From: Candidatus Moraniibacteriota bacterium
GTDB lineage: Bacteria > Patescibacteriota > Minisyncoccia > Moranbacterales > UBA2206
Assembly (NCBI GenBank): GCA_026396205.1
Contig: JAPLXF010000041.1
Location: forward strand, 1 to 28,646
Length of the DNA: 28,646 nucleotides
Direction of reading: 5' to 3'
Shown: positions 13,194 through 20,195 of the stretch, in pieces
How positions within the stretch are numbered: the stretch's first letter is position 1
Layout of the letters: each line of letters starts with the position of its first letter
Translations under genes and position numbers: made by a program
The notes under the pieces: model-generated
What the model saw: only the letters and a program-made list of their open reading frames with translations
Told to the model about the DNA's origin: nothing
Database searches by the model: none

Positions 13194-13787
13194 ATGAGTA
13201 TTTCTCTGGTTAAAATATTGGCCATGCTCTTGCAATTTAAATACTGGATACTCTTTCCCATAGTGGTTATAGAAGGTCCGATTATTACCGTTATTGTCGG
13301 CCTAATGGTTTCCTTGGGCAGCCTGAATTTTTTGATTGCCTTTCCTTTAATTGTGGTGGCGGATGTGGTTGGCGATTGCCTTTATTACGCCATCGGCCGT
13401 TATGCAGGCAAGCGATTTTTAGAGCGCTGGGGCCGCTACATTGGCATTAAAATTTCCGATTTGGATAAGATAGAAAATCATTATAAGCAACATAGCGGCA
13501 AGACTTTGGTTATCGGAAAACTTTCCCATGCTTTTGGCGTAGCAGTGCTTTTGGGCGCCGGCATGGCCAAAATGCCAATCTCGGAATTTATTTGGTATAA
13601 TTTCATTGCGACCGTGCCAAAGTCTCTGGTTCTGTTTTTAATAGGTTTTTATTTCGGCAATTTCTACAATCAGATAAACAAATATCTTGATTATACCGCC
13701 ATAGCTTCGTTGTTTATTTTTATTATTTTTGTGGCAGTTTATCTTTTCATCAGGAAAACAACCAAAGACTTGTATAAAAAAATATGA
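13194..13787 (+). CDS. DedA-family (VTT domain) membrane protein
   Basis: 197 residues, four to five hydrophobic segments. The re-entrant-loop motif IEGPIITVIVGLMVSLG and the partner motif VADVVGDCLYYAIGRYAGKRF are those of DedA/VTT proteins, some of which flip undecaprenyl phosphate or phospholipid head groups back across the membrane. The second loop is IGKLSHAFGVAVLLGAGMAKMP, where the usual Arg of RFIPGXR is replaced by Lys/Ser-His. It ends in a basic cytoplasmic tail. It overlaps the glycosyltransferase gene by 4 nt (ATGA), so the two are translationally coupled. Confidence 0.88.
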   Translation: MSISLVKILAMLLQFKYWILFPIVVIEGPIITVIVGLMVSLGSLNFLIAFPLIVVADVVGDCLYYAIGRYAGKRFLERWGRYIGIKISDLDKIENHYKQHSGKTLVIGKLSHAFGVAVLLGAGMAKMPISEFIWYNFIATVPKSLVLFLIGFYFGNFYNQINKYLDYTAIASLFIFIIFVAVYLFIRKTTKDLYKKI

Positions 13788-14947
13788 AAATACTTATTGC
13801 CGCTGATACATATTATCCGCATGTGAACGGGGCTGCCTATTTTGCCCAAAGGCTGGCGTTTTATTTGAATAAAAGAGGCCATCAAGTTTTAGTAGTGGCA
13901 CCGTCGCTTAATATCAATTCAGAATTTTTCGAGCACAACCAAATAAAATTTTTCGGCGTCAGTTCCTATCCCATTCCGGGAATCAAAGGTTTTCGTTTTT
14001 CTCTGCCGATTTTTCAGAAAAATAAAATAAAAAAAATAATGAAAGCATTCAATCCAGACGTGGTCCATTTGCAAAGCCATTTTTACATCAATAAAGCGGT
14101 TTTTGATATTTCCAGAAAAGCAGGCTACCCAATTATGGGAACCAATCATTTTATGCCTGAAAATCTGGTTCATTATCTGCATTTGCCCAAGAGAGTTGAA
14201 AATCAGGTAAAAAAGTTCGCCTGGAAGCAATTTAGGGCGGTTTTCAAAAAATTGAGCTTTGTAACCGCTCCAACCAAAACCGCCGCTAATCTGGCTATGA
14301 AAAACGGATTTCCCCGAGAAATAATCCCCATATCCAACGGCATAGATTTGAATCATTTTACTCCCGGCAGAAACGGCGAATATCTAAAAGAAAAATATAA
14401 TCTTCCCAATAAACCAACGCTGATTTTTGTGGGCCGGCTGGACAAAGAAAAAAAAGTCGATTTCATTTTGAAAGCGTTGCCCGGAGTATTGAAAAAAGTC
14501 GATATTAATTTTATTGTTGCAGGGAAGGGCAAGGAGAAAGAAAAACTGGAAAAGCTGGCCAAAAGATTAAAAGTTGAAAAAAATGTTTCATTCCTAGGCT
14601 TTGTTCCGGATGAAGATTTACGCGATCTTTTCAGTCTGGCTGATTGCTTTGTCAATGCTTGCGAAGCGGAATTGCAATGCATCGCCGCTATGGAAGCGAT
14701 GGCCTCCGGACTGCCGATAATCGGAGTCAATGCTTTGGCACTGCCGGAACTTATCCAGCACGGAGAAAGCGGTTATTTATTCGAGCCGGGAGACAAAAAA
14801 ACCTTGACCGGACAAATCATTAATATATTTTCAGACAATAATTTGCGCCAAAGAATGGCGGCCAAAAGCCTGGAGATGATAAAAAAACACGGCATTGAAA
14901 ATACCATTTCGAGTTTTGAAGAGCTGTATTTAAAATTAAAAAAATAA
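13784..14947 (+). CDS. GT4-family glycosyltransferase
   Basis: 387 residues with the GT-B fold. The acceptor domain begins MKILIAADTYYPHVNGAAYFAQRLA. The donor domain has LIFVGRLDKEKKVDFILKAL and the EX7E motif ELQCIAAMEAMASGLPIIG. It resembles the diacylglycerol or phosphatidylinositol alpha-glycosyltransferases (HVNGA, GTNHFMPEN, SNGIDL), so a lipid acceptor is likely but not proven. Location between DedA and a PAP2-type phosphatase supports a glycolipid or carrier-lipid pathway at the membrane. It overlaps the next ORF by one base (TAATG). Confidence 0.92.
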   Translation: MKILIAADTYYPHVNGAAYFAQRLAFYLNKRGHQVLVVAPSLNINSEFFEHNQIKFFGVSSYPIPGIKGFRFSLPIFQKNKIKKIMKAFNPDVVHLQSHFYINKAVFDISRKAGYPIMGTNHFMPENLVHYLHLPKRVENQVKKFAWKQFRAVFKKLSFVTAPTKTAANLAMKNGFPREIIPISNGIDLNHFTPGRNGEYLKEKYNLPNKPTLIFVGRLDKEKKVDFILKALPGVLKKVDINFIVAGKGKEKEKLEKLAKRLKVEKNVSFLGFVPDEDLRDLFSLADCFVNACEAELQCIAAMEAMASGLPIIGVNALALPELIQHGESGYLFEPGDKKTLTGQIINIFSDNNLRQRMAAKSLEMIKKHGIENTISSFEELYLKLKK

Positions 14948-15594
14948 TGAGAAAAGTAATCGCCAAACATAAATATCATTGGTCAAAAAAGGAATTTATC
15001 GGTTCGATAATTCTCGGCGGTTTGTTTTTGGCCATCAGTCTGATTTTCAATCATTTCACCAGCAATTATGCCAACAGCACGAATGGAGCTTATGTCAAAG
15101 ATATTCTTTTGGATAATTTGCCGGTATTCAATGTCAATTGGATTATGAACGAAGGCGTTTTATTCTATGCCATCTTTATAACTTTCTTTATTATTATTGA
15201 ACCCAAAAGAATACCTTTTATCCTGAAAAGCCTAGCTTTGTTTGTTTTTATCCGTTCCATTTTTATAACCCTGACTCATTTGGGGCCTGCTCCCAGCCAG
15301 ACCTATTTAGATCCGAATGACTTGCTGGCTGATTTAAATTTTGGCAAAGATTTCTTTTTTTCCGGACATACGGGCATACCGTTTCTTTTGGCGCTGGCCT
15401 TTTGGAAAGAAAAAATAGTCCGCTATGTTTCCATTTTGGCAGCAATCATACTTGGAAGCAGCATGATCTTGGGACACCTGCATTATTCTATTGATGTTCT
15501 CTCTGCTTTTTTTATCACTTATGCCATTTTCTGCATTGCTAAAAAAGCCTTTGCCAACGATTATAAATTATTCAACAGTGAAAATTTGACCTAA
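14947..15594 (+). CDS. PAP2-like integral membrane phosphatase / sphingomyelin-synthase-type protein
   Basis: 215 residues with about six transmembrane segments. KDFFFSGHTGIPFLLAL (about 135-151) supplies the SGHT histidine and GHLHYSIDVLSAFFITY (about 176-192) the second His and Asp, the triad of the PAP2_C / sphingomyelin synthase branch. An Arg lies between the conserved helices (FIRSIFITLTHLGP). Such enzymes cleave or transfer phosphate head groups on lipids, for example undecaprenyl pyrophosphate or phosphatidic acid. Translation is coupled to the glycosyltransferase (TAATG). The next gene starts 5 nt after its stop. Confidence 0.82.
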   Translation: MRKVIAKHKYHWSKKEFIGSIILGGLFLAISLIFNHFTSNYANSTNGAYVKDILLDNLPVFNVNWIMNEGVLFYAIFITFFIIIEPKRIPFILKSLALFVFIRSIFITLTHLGPAPSQTYLDPNDLLADLNFGKDFFFSGHTGIPFLLALAFWKEKIVRYVSILAAIILGSSMILGHLHYSIDVLSAFFITYAIFCIAKKAFANDYKLFNSENLT

Positions 15595-15599
15595 AAATT

Positions 15600-16310
15600 A
15601 TGCTAAAAAAAGAAGCTGGCGTTTGTTTCATCCTCTTGCCCGGTTTTTCTCCGGATGATTTTACAGTTCAGAATTTAAAAAGGTGCCTGGAAAAAAGGGG
15701 CTGCCATGCCGTGGCCAGCAATTTTTACGGCAATGCCGTCGTAAAGGATTTTTCTAAAGTAAAAGTAGCGGATTGCCTCGAAAATATTTCCGAAATAATA
15801 AAAGAGGCCAAGAAAAACCACGATAAAGTTATCGGAGTCGGCATCAGCTTGGGTGGAGCTTTTTTACTGGAACACGCCAAAAGAGAAAAAAATCTGGACG
15901 CGATTATCAGCATCGGGACCCCTTTCCGCTTAAAAAATGTTTTTTTGATAAAACTGGGGCAGAAAATATTATTGCCGGTAGTTTCGCCGTTTTGGAAAAT
16001 GGCGGAAAAAATAAAAAAACTGAGGCTGCCGCCGATTACCGCCACCAAGGTTATTACGGATTATTTAAGAAAAGAGTTTATTTTAAATTTGGAAAATATT
16101 ACCGTGCCGATTCTTTTTGTGCATAGCAAAAAAGATCGGATCACCGATTTCCGCGTTTTGGAAGAATTTTCCAATAAGATTCCCAGCCTCAATAAAAAAA
16201 TGATTATTCTTGATAACGGCGACCATGTCATCAATGGAGGATCGGAAAAAATTTGCGAATATATCTTTGATTTCATCGAACCCGAGCAATTAATTCACCC
16301 CGTGGAGTAA
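15600..16310 (+). CDS. Alpha/beta-hydrolase (carboxylesterase/lipase-like)
   Basis: 236 residues. Core features: CFILLPGFSPDDF oxyanion-side strand, nucleophile elbow GVGISLGGAF (Ser at about 82), acid in VHSKKDRITDF and histidine in DNGDHVINGG. The pattern resembles monoacylglycerol lipase or carboxylesterases. A lipid ester substrate would fit the operon, but this is inference. No signal peptide, so cytoplasmic. The last three codons and stop (HPVE) come from a copy of the palindromic element also found at the smc end. The conserved core is complete before that, so the element has only replaced or added the extreme tail. Confidence 0.87.
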   Translation: MLKKEAGVCFILLPGFSPDDFTVQNLKRCLEKRGCHAVASNFYGNAVVKDFSKVKVADCLENISEIIKEAKKNHDKVIGVGISLGGAFLLEHAKREKNLDAIISIGTPFRLKNVFLIKLGQKILLPVVSPFWKMAEKIKKLRLPPITATKVITDYLRKEFILNLENITVPILFVHSKKDRITDFRVLEEFSNKIPSLNKKMIILDNGDHVINGGSEKICEYIFDFIEPEQLIHPVE

Positions 16311-16360
16311 TTTCGCTAAGCGAAATTATTTTTCTGAAGGAAAAATTACTCCACAGGGTA
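16296..16360. repeat. Y-shaped palindromic element, copy 2, spanning the hydrolase stop
   Basis: Outer arms 16296-16310 and 16346-16360 pair over 13 of 15 positions. Inside are a perfect 6-bp hairpin with a 3-nt loop (TTTCGC/GCGAAA, 16311-16325) and a second 7-bp hairpin (ATTTTTC/GAAAAAT, about 16328-16346). The order, stem lengths and placement on the stop codon match copy 1 at 3562-3631, although the hairpin sequences differ, which implies selection for structure. Confidence 0.82.
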
Positions 16361-16367
16361 AAAAACT

Positions 16368-16883
16368 ATGAAAAAAATTATGACCATCGCTATTATTGTA
16401 GCGGTAGTAGTTGGAGTCGGTGCTTTTTACGGCGGCACAATTTATGAAAAAAGCAGTTTAAATAAGCAAGGATTGCTGCGGACGGCGGGAACTTTTGGCA
16501 ATCGCCAAGGTGGGCAAAATGGACAGGGCGGAGCTAATGGCCAAAGGTCAGGCGGGCAAAACGGCCAAGGTGGTCAGGGAGGCGCTAACCGAGGACAGGG
16601 CGGAGGATTTTTAAATGGAGAAATAATTGCTAAAGATGACCCCGTAAAATCCGAGGCGGATAACGGGGCAGGCAAGAGCATTACAGTTAAAGACCGTGAC
16701 GGCAGTTCCAAAATTGTCTTTTTTTCCGATTCTACGGCTATAGGAAAATCAGTTGAAGGCAGTACTTCTGATTTGAGTAATGGTCAACAGGTGATGATCA
16801 ATGGCCAAACCAACGCTGATGGAACTATTACGGCGCAGAATATCCAAATCCGTCCGGATCAAGCGCCCCAGTCGGGACAATAA
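16368..16883 (+). CDS. Anchored Gly/Gln/Asn-rich DUF5666-like protein
   Basis: 171 residues. Signal anchor at about 4-24 (IMTIAIIVAVVVGVGAFYGG), then a low-complexity segment (about 45-85) of GGQNGQ/GGANGQ-type repeats rich in Gly, Gln and Asn, then a DUF5666-like domain (GEIIAKDD, SITVKDRDGSSKIVFFSDST, DLSNGQQVMINGQTNADGTI, TAQNIQI). It is a distant paralogue of 8001-8480, with the repeat linker added. It starts 8 nt after the palindromic element, whose end supplies a weak ACAGGG before ATG. Likely surface-exposed; function unknown. Confidence 0.7.
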   Translation: MKKIMTIAIIVAVVVGVGAFYGGTIYEKSSLNKQGLLRTAGTFGNRQGGQNGQGGANGQRSGGQNGQGGQGGANRGQGGGFLNGEIIAKDDPVKSEADNGAGKSITVKDRDGSSKIVFFSDSTAIGKSVEGSTSDLSNGQQVMINGQTNADGTITAQNIQIRPDQAPQSGQ

Positions 16884-16904
16884 AATTTTTGTAAATTTTG
16901 CTTC

Positions 16905-16956
16905 AAAATAAAAACCCCCGCCTGACAGTTTTGTTTAAAACTATCTAAGCGGGGGT
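16905..16956 (-). terminator. Terminator of the 128-aa orphan
   Basis: ACCCCCGC (16914-16921) pairs with GCGGGGGT (16949-16956) with an inner AGTTTT/AAAACT stem (16927-16942). The U-run (TTTTTATTTTG) is on the minus side only. Another 7-bp hairpin (GGTTACC/GGTAACC, 16959-16979) covers the gene's last codons. Confidence 0.85.
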
Positions 16957-16960
16957 AGGG

Positions 16961-17347
16961 TTACCATCGAGAGGTAACCACAATTCTGCAGTGGTCAAGG
17001 AACTCATCCTCAACCCACTCAAATATCCGATTCCATTTTCTGCCATCCCAGTAGAGTGCCATAATATGTAGATCTCCGTTTTCATCTTCCCAAATTGTGC
17101 CGGGGAAAAGGAGATAATAGTTTTTCCAATCCTCCGGGATAATATTATTTTTAAGAGCTTTCATGGCATGAGCGCGGCCAGCCGGTTTCCAGATCATTTC
17201 TTCTACGCGCTTCATTAGCTCTGTGCCCTTAAGGATTCGAACTATTTTTTTAGCGGCGCTTTTCTTTTTGAATGGATTTTTGAGCCTTAAAACTTTATCT
17301 TTACTTTCAATTTTTGAATCTTTAATAATTTTCCACGGCTTTTTCAT
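16961..17347 (-). CDS. Orphan protein, 128 aa, unknown function
   Basis: CAGGAGA (plus 17355-17361) is 7 nt before ATG. The N-terminal ~55 residues are strongly basic (KKSAAKKIVRILKGTELMKRVEEM), then a Trp-rich globular part (EDWKNYYLLFPGTIWEDENG, LYWDGRKWNRIFEWVEDEFL). The basic half could contact nucleic acid. There is no signal or membrane segment and no recognised family. It has a perfect-consensus promoter and a terminator. It is the fourth SD-bearing minus-strand cassette of the window. Confidence 0.75.
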   Translation of the reverse strand: MKKPWKIIKDSKIESKDKVLRLKNPFKKKSAAKKIVRILKGTELMKRVEEMIWKPAGRAHAMKALKNNIIPEDWKNYYLLFPGTIWEDENGDLHIMALYWDGRKWNRIFEWVEDEFLDHCRIVVTSRW

Positions 17348-17415
17348 GGTTCTTTCTCCTGTTCTTATATTTTGATTGTTTTTAAAATCTTATTAAAAAA
17401 CTTACCTTAAACGCC

Positions 17416-17444
17416 ATTATATCATATACAGCCAGATATGTCAA
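17416..17444 (-). promoter_or_regulatory. Perfect consensus promoter of the 128-aa orphan
   Basis: Minus-strand TTGACA (17439-17444), exactly 17 nt, TATAAT (17416-17421): a full match to the sigma-70/SigA consensus. The expected leader is about 60 nt with an SD near its end. Confidence 0.92.
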
Positions 17445-17534
17445 TATCTTTCTGAACGATAAATTATATTAACAAAAAAAGGCTTATAAAAGTCTTAAAA
17501 TTGAGTTTGATAATGATAATCTCTTCTTTTTATA

Positions 17535-18458
17535 TTAAGGGCTTTGATTTTTTGAACAGGCATAGCTTCCCGGAGCGTGCTGGGCGGCCCAAGCTTCAAG
17601 CCAGCTTTGTTGCCGGCTGTCAATGCCGTCTTTATCAAAAAGTTTAAATTCTTGGAAAGCTTTATTTAGCGGCCAACCCTGGACGCTGTAACGGTATAAA
17701 GCTGACATGGTTCCCGCCCGGCCGTGGCCTGCCGAACAGTGGACTAATACCGGCTGATTGGCCGGATTAGTAACAAAGGCCAGAAAATCTTCAGCTTGTT
17801 TTTGCGAAGGCGCATAACCGCTTGAAACAGGCAGGCTAAGATAATGAAAACCCATTGCGCTGAAACCGGAAATGCGCGTATCGTCATCTTTGCCTCCATG
17901 TTCGCCCGGCAATGTCATATTAACTATGCCTTTCCAACCCTGGCTTTTAAGCCAAAGAAGATCATTCTTGGTTGTTCGCCCCGAGCGCCCGAGGAGACCC
18001 GGGACAGAAATTGCGAAGTCGCTAAAACCCTCTTCCCTAGGAACGCCTTTGGGAACATTGCCTCTCGGCCCGACAATATCTCCGCCCGGACTTCCAGCTT
18101 TGCAAGCCTTAGTATTTCCTGAAGTAGTGGAGGCAGAAGAGGCAGCAGGGGAAACAGAAGAAGCGGCAGGAGAAGCGGGAATAGAAACATGGCTGTTATC
18201 TTGGGTAGAAGTGACATTAGGAAGAGTTGTTAAATCAGTTGTTGAAGCAATCGGCAAAGTCGGCAATTCCTCCCGCTTTTCCTTGATAGGAGAAACATTA
18301 TTTTCGGGAATAGCCGGACTTTCTGGCTGAACGGAAATAATTTGAGTTTTACTTTGGGTAAAATATTTGATTTTAATCTGTGCAATACCTATGCCCGCAC
18401 CAAACGAAAAAACGCAGATTAAAACGAAAAATAAAAATCCGAGAAGATATTTTTTCAT
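17535..18458 (-). CDS. Anchored extracytoplasmic protein-tyrosine/dual-specificity phosphatase A
   Basis: 307 residues. Signal anchor at about 5-27, a low-complexity Ser/Pro/Thr/Ala linker (about 40-118, including SPAASS repeats), then the catalytic domain from about 128. The P-loop VHCSAGHGRAG (239-249) carries nucleophile Cys241 and Arg247. The general acid may be an Asp in the loop near 190-193 (GKDDDT). The topology puts the phosphatase outside the membrane. About half the domain is shared with the divergent neighbour at 18616 (GPRGNVP, VPGLLGRSG, LYRYSVQGWP, PGSYA at the end). The substrate could be phosphoprotein, inositol phosphate or another phosphorylated surface molecule. No SD. Confidence 0.85.
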   Translation of the reverse strand: MKKYLLGFLFFVLICVFSFGAGIGIAQIKIKYFTQSKTQIISVQPESPAIPENNVSPIKEKREELPTLPIASTTDLTTLPNVTSTQDNSHVSIPASPAASSVSPAASSASTTSGNTKACKAGSPGGDIVGPRGNVPKGVPREEGFSDFAISVPGLLGRSGRTTKNDLLWLKSQGWKGIVNMTLPGEHGGKDDDTRISGFSAMGFHYLSLPVSSGYAPSQKQAEDFLAFVTNPANQPVLVHCSAGHGRAGTMSALYRYSVQGWPLNKAFQEFKLFDKDGIDSRQQSWLEAWAAQHAPGSYACSKNQSP

Positions 18459-18545
18459 TTAAATTTTTTCTTTGATTGGTATTATTATACTACAAAAAAC
18501 AAAGAGTGCCTATTTCAAGATCTTTATTATAATAACAGCCAGTCT

Positions 18546-18573
18546 TTGACCTTTTCAGTTCTTAAGGTATAAT
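18546..18573 (+). promoter_or_regulatory. Promoter of phosphatase B in the divergent intergenic region
   Basis: TTGACC (18546-18551), 16-nt spacer, TATAAT (18568-18573). A near copy of the -10 and following bases, TATAATAACAGCCAGT (18528-18543), precedes it by 40 bp (second copy TATAATAACAACCAAT, 18568-18583), hinting at tandem promoters or a duplicated site. Phosphatase A leaves this region on the minus strand. Confidence 0.65.
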
Positions 18574-18615
18574 AACAACCAATCGCGTAATCATTAAATT
18601 TATTAAGCGACAAAT

Positions 18616-19308
18616 ATGAGCAAGAAAAAAATACTAGCCTATTCGTTGGCATCAGCCTTGCTAATCATAGTCGTTTCTGTTTTCTGGAGCTATAAAAATA
18701 AGATAGTTCCGCCAAAGAAGCCTAAACAGTCGTCTGAAGTGATTTCGAACAGCCAGCCTCAAAATTATGCCGACAATCCGGAGCTGGTTGGGCCCAGAGG
18801 CAACGTTCCTGACGGCGCTCCTAAAGATAATGGTTTTGATAATTTTGCCATTCCGGTTCCGGGCATCCTTTCCCGTTCCGGCCAGCCATCGCTGGAAGAT
18901 TTTAAATGGCTGAAACAAAACGGCTGGAAGAGCGTGGTGGATTTCAGAGAGGATGGAGAAAAAAGCAATCAGTATGCTCTGGATTCTAAATTGCCCGGTT
19001 TTAATGATTTGGGACTGAATTTTTTAAGCCTTCCCGTTAAAGACGGCACTGCACCCAGCATCGAACAAGCCGATCAGTTTTTGAAGTTTGTCACTGATCC
19101 AAAAAATCAGCCGGCGCATGTGCACTGCGCGGCCGGAACCGGAAGAACCGGCGTGGCCGTAGCGCTCTACCGTTATTCAGTTCAAGGTTGGCCAATGGAT
19201 AAAGCGATTGCTGAAAAAGAAATAAAGTTTGGAAGCGGAAATAAAGTACAAAGAAGTTGGCTTTTAAAATGGGCAGAAAATAACAGCCCGGGAAGTTATG
19301 CTAAATAA
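18616..19308 (+). CDS. Anchored extracytoplasmic protein-tyrosine/dual-specificity phosphatase B
   Basis: 230 residues. Signal anchor at about 7-25, a short linker, then the phosphatase domain from about 57. P-loop VHCAAGTGRTG (169-179) has nucleophile Cys171 and Arg177; the candidate acid is in DFREDGE (109-115). It shares long blocks with phosphatase A but lacks the Ser/Pro linker. The two arose by duplication and inversion and now are transcribed divergently. The reading frame of the following metallophosphoesterase begins inside its stop codon, so the two were probably one translationally coupled pair. No SD. Confidence 0.87.
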   Translation: MSKKKILAYSLASALLIIVVSVFWSYKNKIVPPKKPKQSSEVISNSQPQNYADNPELVGPRGNVPDGAPKDNGFDNFAIPVPGILSRSGQPSLEDFKWLKQNGWKSVVDFREDGEKSNQYALDSKLPGFNDLGLNFLSLPVKDGTAPSIEQADQFLKFVTDPKNQPAHVHCAAGTGRTGVAVALYRYSVQGWPMDKAIAEKEIKFGSGNKVQRSWLLKWAENNSPGSYAK

Positions 19309-20162
19309 GCCGTAACTTTTCCAAAGATATTTTTAGACTCAAATTAAAAAATTTAATAAAACGGAAATACATAATTCTATCCCTGCTTATAGCGGGCATT
19401 TTAGTTTTAGGTTCTATTGTCTACGCATCTAAGATCTACAAACCCGATATAAAAAATAAGAAAGATGTTTCTATTGCTTTAGTTACTGATATTCATGCCG
19501 GGTCTGCTGGACAGTCTCATTCAGATACGCATACAGTTTATCCGAAAAGGTATGAAAAGAATGTTGCTCCGGTTTTAAATTCGGGCGCCGATTTGATTAT
19601 AACTCTTGGAGATAATGTTGATAATGAAAGTGAATGTAAATACGCTGATAAATTGAAACAATTATTTAAAAATAAAAATATTTTGTGGGCCAAGGGAAAT
19701 CACGACAAAGACTGTATATATCATTTAACAAGCCAAAAATATTATTATCAGGATCTCAATGGTGCCGGGTGGAGAATAGTAATGCTTGATGAGAATATTG
19801 ATACAGATAGCAATGAACTGGATTGGCTGAAAAATAATGCCTTAAAGACAGACAAAAGCGTTTTAATGGTCGAGCATGTTCCTTTTTTTGATCTAGGAGA
19901 AGATGAATATAGCACACCTGATCAGGATTCGAACGCAGAAATAAAAGAAGATTTGCTTCCCCAATATATCAATGTAGAAAATGTCATCGCTCAAAGCGGC
20001 AATGTCAAATATGTTTTTTTTGGACATTTTCATGACCGCTTATGGGATAAAGTATTAGATGGCACACATTACTATATTTTGCCCTCGGTTTCTACCCAAG
20101 AATATAATGGCTTTTATCTGAGATTGAAAATCGGGCCCAATGGCAGTTCATCCTTTTTCTAA
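19305..20162 (+). CDS. Anchored metallophosphoesterase with apparent ATA start
   Basis: The frame is open from the ATA at 19305 that overlaps the stop of phosphatase B (ATAA), giving 285 residues. Translation shows a basic N-terminus (KDIFRLKLKNLIKRKY), a signal anchor (IILSLLIAGILVLGSIVYA, about 26-44) and all calcineurin-like motifs: TDIHAG, LGDNVD, KGNHDK, VEHVPF and FGHFHDR. There is no ATG, GTG or TTG between 19305 and the TTG at 19593. Starting at that TTG would lose the anchor and the DxH motif, so the short form would be inactive. A single G-to-A change of an ancestral ATGA would create exactly this ATAA. It may use ATA, an internal ATT/ATC/CTG, or be silenced. It is intact otherwise. 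Confidence 0.72.
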   Translation: MSRNFSKDIFRLKLKNLIKRKYIILSLLIAGILVLGSIVYASKIYKPDIKNKKDVSIALVTDIHAGSAGQSHSDTHTVYPKRYEKNVAPVLNSGADLIITLGDNVDNESECKYADKLKQLFKNKNILWAKGNHDKDCIYHLTSQKYYYQDLNGAGWRIVMLDENIDTDSNELDWLKNNALKTDKSVLMVEHVPFFDLGEDEYSTPDQDSNAEIKEDLLPQYINVENVIAQSGNVKYVFFGHFHDRLWDKVLDGTHYYILPSVSTQEYNGFYLRLKIGPNGSSSFF

Positions 20163-20186
20163 TAATCAAATAGTTTGTTATTAGAA
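20157..20186. terminator. Hairpin between convergent genes
   Basis: TTCTAATAA (20157-20165) pairs perfectly with TTATTAGAA (20178-20186), with an inner CAAA/TTTG. It overlaps the metallophosphoesterase stop and lies 10 nt from the stop of the converging LCP gene. It lacks a clear U-run, so a role as processing or weak terminator hairpin is inferred from position. Confidence 0.5.
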
Positions 20187-20195
20187 GCTGAAGAG

